Counted from the first letter of the stretch, positions 39,009 to 48,465 are shown. The stretch: DNA of 64,000 nucleotides from SR-FBR-E99 sp963732365 (GCA_963732365.1 CAVSZC010000005.1:992001-1056000); one strand, 5' to 3'. Translations and numbers: made by a program. Notes: a model not told the origin generated them from the letters alone.

Positions 39009-40094
39009 ATGGCTAATATTATTATACTTGAGAGGCTTGAGGGGGTAAAAAGGCGTTTTGCGGAGGTGGGCGACCTGCTGGCCGCACCCGATGTGATTTC
39101 CGATATGAAGCGCTACATCAGGCTGAGTAAGGAATACAAGGAGCTTCAGCCGGTAGTGGAGGCATATAACAGGTACAAGAGCGCACTCGTTAACCTGGAG
39201 AGCTCGCGTGCACTGCTTGCTGCTGAGAAGGATGAGGAGATGCGTGAAATGGCGAAGGCTGAGATAGACACCCTCATAAATACCATCCCTGACATGGAGG
39301 AGGAGATAAAGTTTCTCCTTCTGCCGAGAGACCCTGAGGATGACAAGAACGCAGTGATGGAGATACGTGCTGGCACGGGAGGAGATGAAGCAAGCATCTT
39401 TGCCGGCGATCTCTTCAGGATGTATTCCAAATACATCGAATCGAGAGGCTGGAGGGTCGAGCTCAGTTCTTTCCAGGAAGGGACTGCCGGAGGTTACAAG
39501 GAGATAGTTTTAAATGTCATAGGTGACGGTGTCTACGGCATCATGAAATATGAATCAGGAGTGCACCGTGTGCAGAGGGTACCGCAGACGGAGACGCAGG
39601 GTCGCATTCACACCTCTGCAGCAACAGTCGCGGTGCTGCCCGAGGCCAGTGAGTTTGATATAGAGGTTCGCAATGAGGACATACGCAAAGACACATACTG
39701 CTCATCAGGACCGGGAGGACAGAGTGTTAACACGACATACTCGGCCATAAGGCTGACACATGTCCCGACAGGAGTGGTGGTGACCTGCCAGGATGAGAAG
39801 TCGCAGATAAAAAACCTCGAGAAGGCAATGAAAGAGCTCCGCACACGCCTTTACAACCTTGAGTACCAGAAATATCTTGACGAGATTTCACACAAGCGCA
39901 AGACCATGGTCTCAACTGGCGACCGGTCTGCCAAGATACGCACATACAACTACCCGCAGGGCAGGGTCACTGACCACCGTATCAACCTCACCATTTACAA
40001 TCTTCCGGTTGTGCTCGACGGCAACATACAGGAGCTGCTTGACAAGCTTCAGATGGCAGAGAATGCCGAGAGACTCAAGGAAAGCACCAACTGA
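39009..40094 (+). CDS. prfA: Peptide chain release factor 1
   Basis: 361 residues from the ATG at 39009; a frame from 38985 would overlap the promoter. RF1 ends translation at UAA and UAG. The GGQ motif that triggers peptidyl-tRNA hydrolysis is at residues 236-238 in the context SSGPGGQSVN, followed by TYSAIRLTHVPTGVVV; the N-terminal coiled region and the C-terminal RTYNYPQGRVTDHRI are also canonical. Domain content and the YNYPQ(G/N)R tail favour RF1 over RF2. It is followed 9 nt later by pyrF. Confidence 0.95.
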   Translation: MANIIILERLEGVKRRFAEVGDLLAAPDVISDMKRYIRLSKEYKELQPVVEAYNRYKSALVNLESSRALLAAEKDEEMREMAKAEIDTLINTIPDMEEEIKFLLLPRDPEDDKNAVMEIRAGTGGDEASIFAGDLFRMYSKYIESRGWRVELSSFQEGTAGGYKEIVLNVIGDGVYGIMKYESGVHRVQRVPQTETQGRIHTSAATVAVLPEASEFDIEVRNEDIRKDTYCSSGPGGQSVNTTYSAIRLTHVPTGVVVTCQDEKSQIKNLEKAMKELRTRLYNLEYQKYLDEISHKRKTMVSTGDRSAKIRTYNYPQGRVTDHRINLTIYNLPVVLDGNIQELLDKLQMAENAERLKESTN

Positions 40095-40103
40095 TAATCG
40101 TAT

Positions 40104-40928
40104 ATGACCTCACAGGAACTCTTCAGCAACATACTCGACAGAAAGTCATTTCTTTGCGTTGGGCTTGACCCTGAGATATCAAGGCTGCCTCTTTCGGTTG
40201 CAGATGCTGATGATCCAATCTTCGAGTTCAACAGGCGCATAATTGATGCAACGCACAGATATACAGCTGCCTATAAGCCTAACTTTGCCTTTTATGAGTC
40301 TTACGGACAGAAAGGGATGGCTGCCCTCGATAAGACGGTGAGGTACATTAACAAGCTTGACACGAATATTTTTATTATTGCTGATGCCAAGCGGGGCGAT
40401 ATAGGCAACACATCGAAGATGTACGCCAGGGCTGTCTTCGCCGAGATGCCCTTTGATGCTGTCACTGTGGCACCATACATGGGAGAAGATTCTGTGACGC
40501 CGTTCCTTTCCTACCCCGGCAAATGGGCTGTGATACTTGCACTTACCTCAAACAGGGGGGCTGATGATTTTCAATATCATACAGAGAATGGGCGGAGGTT
40601 ATTTGAACGGGTACTGACGGTCTCGCAGAGGTGGGGAACAACTGACAACATCATGTATGTCGTAGGGGCCACAAGGGCAGAGATGCTGGCAGACATAAGG
40701 AAGATCGTTCCGGATCACTTCCTGCTTGTTCCGGGAGTTGGAGCGCAGGGAGGCAGCCTCGAGGAGGTGGTAAAATACGGTATGAATGACCGTTGCGGAC
40801 TGCTTGTCAACTCATCGCGCGGCATCATCTACGCTGACAGCACCGAGCGTTTTGCCGAGGTGGCCGGAGAGAAAGCCCGCGAGATGCAGGAGGAGATGGC
40901 AGGCTACCTGGAAGGGTTGAAGCGCTGA
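40104..40928 (+). CDS. pyrF: Orotidine 5'-phosphate decarboxylase (type 2)
   Basis: 274 residues, the length of the type 2 subfamily. It produces UMP by decarboxylating OMP. N-terminal CVGLDPEISRLP, the catalytic DAKRGDIGNTS (Asp-Lys pair with downstream Asp) at about 94-104, and the phosphate-binding PGVGAQGG and NSSRGIIYA near the C-terminus. Nine nt after prfA, so likely co-transcribed. Completes pyrimidine synthesis together with pyrC at 10137. Confidence 0.95.
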   Translation: MTSQELFSNILDRKSFLCVGLDPEISRLPLSVADADDPIFEFNRRIIDATHRYTAAYKPNFAFYESYGQKGMAALDKTVRYINKLDTNIFIIADAKRGDIGNTSKMYARAVFAEMPFDAVTVAPYMGEDSVTPFLSYPGKWAVILALTSNRGADDFQYHTENGRRLFERVLTVSQRWGTTDNIMYVVGATRAEMLADIRKIVPDHFLLVPGVGAQGGSLEEVVKYGMNDRCGLLVNSSRGIIYADSTERFAEVAGEKAREMQEEMAGYLEGLKR

Positions 40929-40949
40929 GGCCCTTTTCAATGCTGCCTG

Positions 40950-40980
40950 TTGACTTTCTTTATTTTTCTTTCTATATTTG
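40950..40980 (+). promoter_or_regulatory. Promoter of the DUF2851 gene
   Basis: TTG at 40950-40952, 20 bp, TATATTTG at 40973-40980, 28 nt before the start codon at 41009. Confidence 0.6.
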
Positions 40981-41008
40981 ATAAGCTGCATTTCTAAATA
41001 GGTTTGTC

Positions 41009-42331
41009 ATGAAAGAAGAGTTTCTGCACTGGCTGTGGAAAAACCGTCTCTTTGATGCTGGGTCTGTCAGGGATGGTGATGCTGGTGTCATTGAGGTAAT
41101 CTCGCCAGGAGAGTACAACCGTGATTCCGGTCCTGATTTTTTCAACACACGTCTTATTATAGGAGGAACAACATGGGCCGGCAACACCGAGATACATCTC
41201 AATGCCTCGGACTGGTACCGGCACGGTCATCATACTGACCACGCCTATGACAATGTGATACTTCACATCGTGTATAATAATGATGCGGAGTCGTTCACGG
41301 CCTCGGGGAGGAGGCTTCTCACCGCCGCACCCTCATTTGACGTTTCACTGTGGGAAAACTACATTGACCTGGTCAACAATCCTTCAGTGCTGGCCTGTGA
41401 AGGGTTCATCGCCGGAGTTGATCCGTTTATGGTAAGGCACTGGCTCTGGTCGCTCGCCATGGAGCGGATAGGGAGGAAAAGTGAGGAGGTCTCTGATATT
41501 CTCAGGCAGACAGGATACGACTGGGAGGAGACATTGTACCGCCTGGTGTCACGTTACTTCGGTTTCAGGGTAAACACAGATCCGTTCGGGATGCTTGCTT
41601 CGCGCCTTCCACTCAAGATCATCAGAAAACACGCCGACAATCTGACCCAGGTAGAGGCCCTTCTTTTCGGCACTGCCGGTCTTCTCGACGAAGCCCTTTT
41701 CAGGGAGGCGGTGACGGACAGTTACTATCTGCTCCTGTGCCGTGAATTCAGGATGCTGAGGGCAAAGTACTCGCTTCAGCCTGTTGACGGCTGGATGTGG
41801 AAGTTTCACCGCCTGAGGCCGGCAAACTTCCCGACTCTCAGGCTATCGCAGCTTGCGGTGCTCCTCTCGCACAGTGAAGGGCTCTTCTCCAGGGTGATGG
41901 AATGCACCGGTACCGATATGCTGAGAGTGCTTCTCAGCATAAGGTCTTCAGAATACTGGAACAACCATTACCTCTTCGGAAAGGAGGTGCCGTCCGCGAT
42001 ACGGCAGGCAGGAAGACAGTCGGTTGACCTGCTTATCATAAATGCAGTGGCACCACTGATCTTTGTCTATGGAAAGTTAAAGCAGCTGCCAGCCATGTGT
42101 GAGAGAGCAACAGACATCATGGAGTCACTCCCTCCGGAGGTTAACAGTGTCGTTTCCGATTTCTCCTCGGCCGGCATCAGGGCTGATTCTTCCTTCACCA
42201 GCCAGGCTCTCCTCGAACTGAGATTATCATGGTGCAGGTATCACAGGTGCCTCGACTGTCATATAGGCTCATCGCTCATCGCATCAGGCCATAAAATCAA
42301 AGGCTCAGGCTCGCTCCTCCTGGAGCCGTGA
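41009..42331 (+). CDS. DUF2851 family protein, function unknown
   Basis: 440 residues. The family is widespread and nearly confined to Bacteroidota as I recall. Its hallmarks are seen: an N-terminal FLHWLWKNRLFD, PGEYNRDSGPDFFNTRLIIG (reminiscent of a nuclease-like G-x-P-D-F element), TEIHLNASDWYRHGHHTD and the final CLDCHIGSSLI. The PDF...E-I-H-x-x-x-SDW pattern with conserved Asp, Glu and His could be a metal-dependent nuclease core (PD-(D/E)XK-like), but this is only an impression. Single gene with its own promoter. Confidence 0.8.
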   Translation: MKEEFLHWLWKNRLFDAGSVRDGDAGVIEVISPGEYNRDSGPDFFNTRLIIGGTTWAGNTEIHLNASDWYRHGHHTDHAYDNVILHIVYNNDAESFTASGRRLLTAAPSFDVSLWENYIDLVNNPSVLACEGFIAGVDPFMVRHWLWSLAMERIGRKSEEVSDILRQTGYDWEETLYRLVSRYFGFRVNTDPFGMLASRLPLKIIRKHADNLTQVEALLFGTAGLLDEALFREAVTDSYYLLLCREFRMLRAKYSLQPVDGWMWKFHRLRPANFPTLRLSQLAVLLSHSEGLFSRVMECTGTDMLRVLLSIRSSEYWNNHYLFGKEVPSAIRQAGRQSVDLLIINAVAPLIFVYGKLKQLPAMCERATDIMESLPPEVNSVVSDFSSAGIRADSSFTSQALLELRLSWCRYHRCLDCHIGSSLIASGHKIKGSGSLLLEP

Positions 42332-42512
42332 GATAACCACTTTGACGAACAACTGAGTTGAGGTGACGAATGAAAAAAGAAATTTTTCATCATGCGCAAC
42401 TTTTGTTATTTGTTTTACGTCTTTTCTATTAGACGGCTGATCATTCACTTACTCTTATGTAATTGTATGGAAGGACGTTCAGTAGTTAAATTCATAAAAT
42501 TTCTTTAAATTG

Positions 42513-42545
42513 TTTGAAATATTACAAATAAGAGTTGTATCTTTG
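42513..42545 (+). promoter_or_regulatory. Promoter of rpsO
   Basis: TTTG at 42513-42516, 21 bp, TATCTTTG at 42538-42545 followed by CGATCC. The start lies near 42552, so the ATG at 42591 is the real start of rpsO. Confidence 0.72.
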
Positions 42546-42590
42546 CGATCCAAAATTGGAGAGTTTATTAATAATCTATTGGATAAGGAT

Positions 42591-42860
42591 ATGTATTTGA
42601 CTACGGAGAAGAAACAGGAATTTTTCAAGACATTCGGCAGCTCAGAAATGGACACCGGAAGCGCTGAGGGTCAGATTGCTCTTTTCTCCTACAGGATCGC
42701 GCATCTTACTGAACACCTGAAGAAGAATAAGAAGGATTTCAGTACTCAGAGGGCGCTTATAAAGCTTGTTGGCAAGAGAAGGCGTTTGCTTGACTATCTG
42801 AAGATCAAAGATATCAGCAGGTATCGTGAAATCATCAAGGCACTGAGCCTGCGTAAGTAA
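42591..42860 (+). CDS. rpsO: Ribosomal protein S15
   Basis: 89 residues (MYLTTEKKQE... to ...IIKALSLRK), exactly the normal S15 length. An upstream in-frame start at 42510 would place the promoter inside the gene and add 27 residues with no counterpart in the family. Seen: DTGSAEGQIALFSYRI, LTEHLKKNKKDF, GKRRRLLDYLK. S15 binds the central domain of 16S rRNA early in 30S assembly. Followed by a terminator and pnp, the classical rpsO-pnp neighbourhood. Confidence 0.97.
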   Translation: MYLTTEKKQEFFKTFGSSEMDTGSAEGQIALFSYRIAHLTEHLKKNKKDFSTQRALIKLVGKRRRLLDYLKIKDISRYREIIKALSLRK

Positions 42861-42862
42861 GG

Positions 42863-42891
42863 AAAAAAGGCAATTTCAGATTGCCTTTTTT
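42863..42891 (+). terminator. Terminator between rpsO and pnp
   Basis: AAAAAAGGCAAT (42863-42874) pairs with ATTGCCTTTTT (42880-42890). A-rich on the left and T-rich on the right, so it can work in both directions; it sits 60 nt before pnp. Confidence 0.88.
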
Positions 42892-42949
42892 AATTCTTTC
42901 ATGAATTCTCCCCTACTTTCCATTTATCCCGAAATAATCAATAATACAG

Positions 42950-45187
42950 ATGTATAAGTTAATTGAAAAGAGTATCGATCTGGGCGACGGCCGGACGATA
43001 GTCATTGAGACAGGCAAGTTGGCCAAGCAGGCTGACGGATCTGTAGTCGTCAGAATGGGCCGCACGATGCTGCTCGCTACCGTAGTGGCCGCAAAAGATG
43101 CAAAAGAGGATGTGGATTTCATGCCTCTCTCGGTCGAGTATAAGGAAAAGTATGCAGCCATGGGCCGCTTCCCCGGGGGCTTCCTTAAGAGGGAAGCACG
43201 CCCGAATGACAATGAGATACTGGTCTCGAGGCTTGTTGACAGGGTGTTGAGGCCCTTGTTCCCGGATGATTATCATGCCGAGGTATTCGTAACAATAAAC
43301 CTCATATCTGCCGATAAGGATATCATGCCGGACGCCCTGGCAGGACTGGCCGCTTCAGCTGCACTGGCAGTATCGGATATTCCCTTCAACGGACCTATCT
43401 CTGAGGTCAGGGTGGCAAGGATCAACGGTAAATTCGTTGTTAACCCGACCCTGGTTGAGGTAGAAAACGCTGACCTCGATATCGTTGTCGGAGCCACCTA
43501 TGAAAACATCATGATGGTTGAGGGTGAGATGAAAGAGGTGTCGGAGGATGTCATGCTCGAGGCGCTCAGGTTAGCCCACGATGCCATCAAGGTTCAGTGT
43601 GTCGCACAGAATGAGCTGGCCGAAATGGTTGGATCAACCGTAAAGAGAACCTACAGCCATGAGGTCAATGATGAGGATCTGCGTAAGAAAGTTTGGGATG
43701 AGACCTATCAGAAGTGTTACGCTCTGGCTGCTGAGGGAGCTGACAAAAAGACCCGTTCAGAGGGCTTTGAAAATATAAAGAAGGAATTTCTTGCACAGTT
43801 TACGGCAGATAATCCGGTGAATGCGATGCTTGTGAGCAGGTATTATCATGACGTTGAGAAGGAAGCAGCCCGCAGGCTGGTTCTTGATGAGAAGAGACGT
43901 CTTGACGGTCGAAAGACAGATGAGATACGTCCCATCTGGTGCGAGATTGATCCCCTTCCTGCAGCCCACGGCTCTGCCATCTTCACCAGGGGCGAGACAC
44001 AGTCGCTCACTACTGTCACCCTCGGCACCAAGCTCGATGAGAAGATGATAGACGAGGTGCTCAAGCAGGGCTCAGAGAAATTTACCCTTCACTATAACTT
44101 CCCCCCGTTTGCCACTGGCGAGGCGAAGCCAGCACGTGGCACCAGCCGCAGGGAGATAGGCCATGGCAACCTGGCTCACAGGGCGCTCAAGAATATGATG
44201 CCTCCTGACGAGATCAACCCTTATGCCATCAGGGTCGTCTCCGACATACTTGAATCAAACGGGTCGTCATCAATGGCCACTGTCTGTGCAGGAACCCTCG
44301 CACTGATGGATGCCGGCATTAAACTTGCCAAGCCTGTGTCGGGTATAGCCATGGGGCTCATCACCGACAAGGGAGGAAAGAAGTTTGCAGTTCTTTCAGA
44401 CATACTTGGCGATGAGGATCATCTGGGTGACATGGACTTCAAAGTCACCGGCACACGTGACGGCATAACCGCCACACAGATGGATATCAAGGTTGACGGC
44501 CTCTCATACGAGGTTCTGAAGCAGGCACTCGAGCAGGCGCGCAAAGGGAGACTCCATATTCTTGATATAATGGAGCAGGTCATTGCAGAACCAAGGGCTG
44601 ATCTCAAGCCTCATGCACCGAGGATAGAGAAGATCTACATCCCGAAAGAGATGATAGGTGCAGTTATAGGCCCCGGCGGCAAGATCATACAGGACATACA
44701 GGCCACAACAGGTGCCACGATCGTCATTGAAGAGGTCAACGGTCAGGGTATGGTCGATGTCTTCGGAGAGAACTATGAAGTTATCAGGGCGGCTCTTGAC
44801 CGCATCAAGTCAATATGTGCAGTTCCTGAGGTCGGTCAGGTCTACAGGGGCAAGGTGAAAACCATCACCCAGTTCGGTGCTTTCGTGGAGATACTTCCGA
44901 ACAAGGACGGGCTGCTTCACATCTCTGAGATGGACTGGAAGAAAGTCGGAACAGTAGAGGAGTTGTTCAAGGAAGGTGACGAGGTTGAGGTTCAGCTTAT
45001 TGAGGTCGATTCCAAGACCGGCAAGCTCAGGCTCTCGCGCAAGCCGCTTATCCCTAAGCCTGAGGGTTATGTTGAGCCCCCGAAGCGTGATCCTTCAGAG
45101 AGAAGGGAGCATCGCGGGCACCGTGAAGGTGACAGGGGAGGCAACAGGGACCATCGTTCGCGTGACCGCAGGTCCGATTCACGATAG
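42950..45187 (+). CDS. pnp: Polyribonucleotide nucleotidyltransferase (PNPase)
   Basis: 745 residues. A 3'-5' phosphorolytic exoribonuclease in RNA turnover. Two RNase PH domains with an all-helical linker, then KH (IYIPKEMIGAVIGPGGKIIQ, near residue 565-585) and S1 (GKVKTITQFGAFVEILPNKD, near 645-665). The core catalytic stretch GDEDHLGDMDFKVTG near 485 is intact. The C-terminal tail is basic and low-complexity (SERREHRGHREGDRGGNRDH), common in Bacteroidota PNPases and probably RNA-binding or partner-binding. Confidence 0.97.
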   Translation: MYKLIEKSIDLGDGRTIVIETGKLAKQADGSVVVRMGRTMLLATVVAAKDAKEDVDFMPLSVEYKEKYAAMGRFPGGFLKREARPNDNEILVSRLVDRVLRPLFPDDYHAEVFVTINLISADKDIMPDALAGLAASAALAVSDIPFNGPISEVRVARINGKFVVNPTLVEVENADLDIVVGATYENIMMVEGEMKEVSEDVMLEALRLAHDAIKVQCVAQNELAEMVGSTVKRTYSHEVNDEDLRKKVWDETYQKCYALAAEGADKKTRSEGFENIKKEFLAQFTADNPVNAMLVSRYYHDVEKEAARRLVLDEKRRLDGRKTDEIRPIWCEIDPLPAAHGSAIFTRGETQSLTTVTLGTKLDEKMIDEVLKQGSEKFTLHYNFPPFATGEAKPARGTSRREIGHGNLAHRALKNMMPPDEINPYAIRVVSDILESNGSSSMATVCAGTLALMDAGIKLAKPVSGIAMGLITDKGGKKFAVLSDILGDEDHLGDMDFKVTGTRDGITATQMDIKVDGLSYEVLKQALEQARKGRLHILDIMEQVIAEPRADLKPHAPRIEKIYIPKEMIGAVIGPGGKIIQDIQATTGATIVIEEVNGQGMVDVFGENYEVIRAALDRIKSICAVPEVGQVYRGKVKTITQFGAFVEILPNKDGLLHISEMDWKKVGTVEELFKEGDEVEVQLIEVDSKTGKLRLSRKPLIPKPEGYVEPPKRDPSERREHRGHREGDRGGNRDHRSRDRRSDSR

Positions 45188-45192
45188 GATGT

Positions 45193-45267
45193 AGCGACGC
45201 GCAATTTGCGCATCGCTGCTCCGCATATCATATGTAACGACGCGCAAATTGCGCGTCGTTACTTTTT
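45193..45267. repeat. Two palindromic REP-like units, the second also a terminator for pnp
   Basis: The first unit, 45193-45217, is an imperfect palindrome (AGCGACGCGC...GCGCATCGCT). The second, 45234-45262, is a perfect 29-bp palindrome with 14-bp arms (GTAACGACGCGC... and its complement around GCAAATTGC) and is followed by TTTTTG. The shared ACGCGCAA core marks them as copies of one element. The second copy can end the pnp transcript. Confidence 0.8.
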
Positions 45268-45270
45268 GTT

Positions 45271-45278
45271 TATTTTTG
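45271..45278 (+). promoter_or_regulatory. Putative -7 element for the deoxynucleoside kinase gene
   Basis: TATTTTTG matches TAnnTTTG and lies 26 nt before the ATG at 45304. No TTG at the -33 position, which is occupied by the palindrome. Confidence 0.4.
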
Positions 45279-45303
45279 ATGGTTGGTTGACCAGAAACAC
45301 CCT

Positions 45304-45948
45304 ATGGCCGATTTCAGGTATAATTATATTGTAATAGAGGGCAATATCGGGGCCGGGAAGACTACCCTCGCCTCAATGATCGCAAAGGAGCACAATGCCA
45401 AGCTGATCCTTGAGCGCTTTGCCGATAATCCGTTTCTGCCGAAGTTCTACAGTGACCCCGCCCGGTTCTCCTTCCCGCTCGAGCTGTCGTTCCTTGCTGA
45501 CCGATACCGCCAGCTCAAGGAGGAGCTTGTTGAACAGGACCTCTTCAGGAGTTTCACGGTGGCGGACTATTACTTCATGAAGTCACTTGTATTTGCATCC
45601 TCAACCCTTGAAAAGGATGAGTTCAGCCTTTACAGGCAGATTTTTTATATTATATACGGCTCGCTGCCAAAGCCTGACCTTTATGTATACCTCCATGTGC
45701 CTCCCGAAAGGCTGCTCCTTAATATTGCAATGAGGGGAAGAGAGTATGAGAAGTCTATTACTGCCGAGTATCTTTCAGGGATACAGGAGAGTTATTTCAC
45801 CTTTTTCAGGCAGAATCCTGAGAACCGGTATCTTATACTTGAAATCAACGATCTTGACTTTGTGCTGAGACCGGAAGATTACAGGAAAGTGACAGATGTG
45901 ATATTCAATGAGGTCATTGAGCCGGGGATGAATCTCCGCATTTTCTGA
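45304..45948 (+). CDS. Deoxynucleoside kinase (dGK/dAK-type)
   Basis: 214 residues from the ATG at 45304 (a TTG at 45283 would add seven residues). It phosphorylates deoxynucleosides for salvage. P-loop IEGNIGAGKTTLA near residues 11-23, LERFADNPFLPKFY, the DRY-like LADRYRQ in the substrate region, and a lid with RGREYEKSITAEYL. This pattern (E-R-F... DR[YS], R-G-R-x-x-E) is that of the bacterial/mitochondrial dNK family rather than thymidylate kinase. Substrate preference is not readable. Confidence 0.88.
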   Translation: MADFRYNYIVIEGNIGAGKTTLASMIAKEHNAKLILERFADNPFLPKFYSDPARFSFPLELSFLADRYRQLKEELVEQDLFRSFTVADYYFMKSLVFASSTLEKDEFSLYRQIFYIIYGSLPKPDLYVYLHVPPERLLLNIAMRGREYEKSITAEYLSGIQESYFTFFRQNPENRYLILEINDLDFVLRPEDYRKVTDVIFNEVIEPGMNLRIF

Positions 45949-45963
45949 TTTTTTAATCTGATA

Positions 45964-45997
45964 TTTGCGGTGAATGACTAAATTTATCTTAAATTTG
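45964..45997 (+). promoter_or_regulatory. Promoter of the TPR lipoprotein gene
   Basis: TTTG at 45964-45967 and TAAATTTG at 45990-45997 with a 22-bp spacer, slightly long. Leader of about 65 nt to the ATG at 46070. Confidence 0.5.
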
Positions 45998-46069
45998 CAT
46001 CCGTACAAAGAATTATGTAAACTTGTTATTAAAATCAAGTAACTGATCGCAACTAATAAAAGACCAATT

Positions 46070-47776
46070 ATGAAAAATTTCACCAGACTTTTTGTCCTTT
46101 TGCTGGCTGCCGCTGTAGTTTCAAGCTGCAGCAGCCTAGACAAGATGAAGAAAAATGCCAGCCTTGTCAAGTATGAGGTTACCCCTAAAGTGCTTGAAGC
46201 ACATGCCGGCAAGGTAGCTGCCGCAGTAAAAGCTACTTATCCTGAGAAGTACTTTGACAAGAACACAACTCTGAAGATCACCCCGGTACTTGTGTATGAA
46301 GGTGGTGAGGTTGCATTTGATGAGATGCTTTATGCCCAGGGTGAACTTGTGCAGGCCAACAACAAATCTGTAAGCTGGACTGGTGGCACTATCAACTGGA
46401 GTGGTGATGTAGACTACAAACCTGAGATGAGGGTATCAGAGTTCATGCTTCGTATTGAAGCATCGAGAAAAGGCAAGACTCTGGCATTCGATCCGATCAA
46501 GCTTGCTGATGGTGTGATTGCAACATCAACGCTGGTTGAATACCATGCCATGCCTCTCTTCCTGAAAGACAACTATCAGCGCGTTGTTCCGGAGCAGAAA
46601 ATGGCAGATATTCTTTATTCCATAAACAGGGCTGATATCAGGCCTGCTGAACTTAAAGCAGCCGATATCCAGGCAATGAAAGATTATATTGCCATGGTAG
46701 CTCAGAATGAGAGAATGGAGATCAAGGGAGTCACGGCAAGCTCATATGCTTCACCTGACGGTCCTCTGACACTTAACGAGAAACTCTCTCTTGACAGGGG
46801 CAAAGCTGCTGAGAAGTATCTCCAGAAGGAGTACGGAAAAGTTCCTGAGCTCGCAAATCTGTTCAGTACCAAGACAACTCCCGAAGACTGGGATGGCTTC
46901 AAAGCCCTCGTTCAGGAGTCTACAATAGCTGACAAGGAGCTTATCCTGAGAGTGCTTTCCATGTACCAGGATCCTGTTGTCCGCGAGAAAGAGATCAAGA
47001 ACATGTCAACCGCATACGAATCTCTTGCAGAAGAGATCCTGCCACAGTTGAGAAGGTCGAAGTTCATCGTTGACGTCAACCTTGTCGGGTTAAGCGACGA
47101 AGAGATACTGGCAGCCATGAAGGGTGATGCTTCAGCACTAAGTCTTGAGCAGATGCTTTACTCTGCTTCACTTACGACAGACGTCAATGAGCAGCTGAAG
47201 TTCTACCAGATGGCAACCGTTAAGGAACCCAAGTGCTATCGCGCATGGAACAACGTAGGCTGGGCTTACCTTAACATGGGTAAGGCTGATGATGCAATGG
47301 TTGCTCTCGAGAAGGCCAAGGCACTCAAGAATGACGATATTGTCAAGAATAACATGGGCTTCGCTGCTCTTCTTAAAGGCGATTTCAAAGCTTCTGCAGA
47401 GTATTTCAACTCAATGTCAGCTTCGACACCTGAATCAAGGTTCGGCCTCGGCACCATAGCCATTCATGACGGCAAATACGACCAGGCAGTCAACCTGCTT
47501 GGCGAGAAACCATCCATGAACCTGGCTCTTGCCCAGCTTCTGAAGGGTGACTTCAATAAAGCAAAAGCCACGATGGATGTTGTCAAGCCATGCAAATGCG
47601 GTGCACCGTCATACCTGAAGGCTGTTATTGCTGCCCGTTCTGACAACAGGGACGGTGTGATGAACAACCTTCGTGAAGCTGTTGGATACAATGTCGCATG
47701 GAAGAATTACGCTCAGACAGACCTTGAGTTTGCAAAATTCTTCAACGATGAAACATTTGTGTCAATAACAAAATAA
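46070..47776 (+). CDS. TPR lipoprotein with OmpA-like central region
   Basis: 568 residues with a lipoprotein signal (lipobox ...VVSSC, Cys20). A beta-rich N-terminal region (about 35-170) is followed by ILYSINRADIRPAELKAADI and SPDGPLTLNEKLSLDRGKAA (about 180-260). This resembles the inter-strand and helix of an OmpA domain (x-D-x-x-G...N-x-x-LS-x-x-R-A). TPR repeats follow from about 380 (YRAWNNVGWAYLNMGKADDA, NNMGFAALLKGDFKASAEYF). I recall similar proteins across Bacteroidales, but no function. Predicted location is the periplasmic face of the outer membrane. Confidence 0.75.
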   Translation: MKNFTRLFVLLLAAAVVSSCSSLDKMKKNASLVKYEVTPKVLEAHAGKVAAAVKATYPEKYFDKNTTLKITPVLVYEGGEVAFDEMLYAQGELVQANNKSVSWTGGTINWSGDVDYKPEMRVSEFMLRIEASRKGKTLAFDPIKLADGVIATSTLVEYHAMPLFLKDNYQRVVPEQKMADILYSINRADIRPAELKAADIQAMKDYIAMVAQNERMEIKGVTASSYASPDGPLTLNEKLSLDRGKAAEKYLQKEYGKVPELANLFSTKTTPEDWDGFKALVQESTIADKELILRVLSMYQDPVVREKEIKNMSTAYESLAEEILPQLRRSKFIVDVNLVGLSDEEILAAMKGDASALSLEQMLYSASLTTDVNEQLKFYQMATVKEPKCYRAWNNVGWAYLNMGKADDAMVALEKAKALKNDDIVKNNMGFAALLKGDFKASAEYFNSMSASTPESRFGLGTIAIHDGKYDQAVNLLGEKPSMNLALAQLLKGDFNKAKATMDVVKPCKCGAPSYLKAVIAARSDNRDGVMNNLREAVGYNVAWKNYAQTDLEFAKFFNDETFVSITK

Positions 47777-47795
47777 GGGACACCAATAATAACAT

Positions 47796-47832
47796 AAACC
47801 CCGTCAGACATGATGCTGACGGGGTTTTTTTA
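47796..47832. terminator. Terminator between convergent genes
   Basis: AAACCCCGTCAG (47796-47807) pairs with CTGACGGGGTTT (47816-47827), followed by a T run on the plus strand. The stop codon of the minus-strand methyltransferase lies inside the T run. Confidence 0.92.
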
Positions 47833-48366
47833 TTTGATATTGTTGATCTTGTGCGACAGATGCCAGAGCACTATGCCGGTGCTTACAGCAACATTGAATG
47901 AGTGCTTTGTGCCATACTGCGGTATCTCTATACAGACGTCTGACATACTGACAACCTCCTCAGATACGCCTCTGACCTCATGTCCAAAGACCAGGGCATA
48001 CTTCTTCCCTTTTTCAGGGGTGAATTTATCAAGTGATACTGACCCTTCAGCCTGCTCCACTGAGACGATAATGAAGCCGGATTCTCTGAGGTGGATCACG
48101 GCGTCAATGGTTTTATCAAAGTGTCTCCACGTTACCGATTCGGTTGCTCCGAGGGCACTCTTCTGTATCTCCCTGTGAGGCGGTGTGGCAGTTATCCCGC
48201 ACAGATACAGAGCCTCAACAATGAAGGCGTCAGCTGTCCGGAATATCGATCCTACGTTATTCAGGCTCCTTATGTTATCAAGAACGATGATGAAGGGGGA
48301 CTTTTCAGAGGTATGAAATTCCGTGACGCTTTTCCTGTTCAGCTCCTCATTTGATAATTTCCTCAT
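47830..48366 (-). CDS. SpoU/TrmH-family RNA 2'-O-methyltransferase
   Basis: 178 residues, a minimal SPOUT enzyme. It methylates a ribose 2'-OH in tRNA or rRNA with AdoMet. The three SpoU motifs are present: LDNIRSLNNVGSIFRTAD (motif 1, residues about 29-46), ALVFGHEVRGVSEEV (motif 2, near 123) and CIEIPQYGTKHSFNVAVSTG (motif 3, near 145), which together form the trefoil-knot cofactor site. The RNA target cannot be told from sequence. Confidence 0.92.
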   Translation of the reverse strand: MRKLSNEELNRKSVTEFHTSEKSPFIIVLDNIRSLNNVGSIFRTADAFIVEALYLCGITATPPHREIQKSALGATESVTWRHFDKTIDAVIHLRESGFIIVSVEQAEGSVSLDKFTPEKGKKYALVFGHEVRGVSEEVVSMSDVCIEIPQYGTKHSFNVAVSTGIVLWHLSHKINNIK

Positions 48367-48465
48367 GGAAGAAAATTTTAACGAAAATAATTATAAAAAA
48401 GAGTAAATTACATTCCTTAAAATAATAACGGGATCAGATGAATTCCCGCTATAAAATATCTGAAT

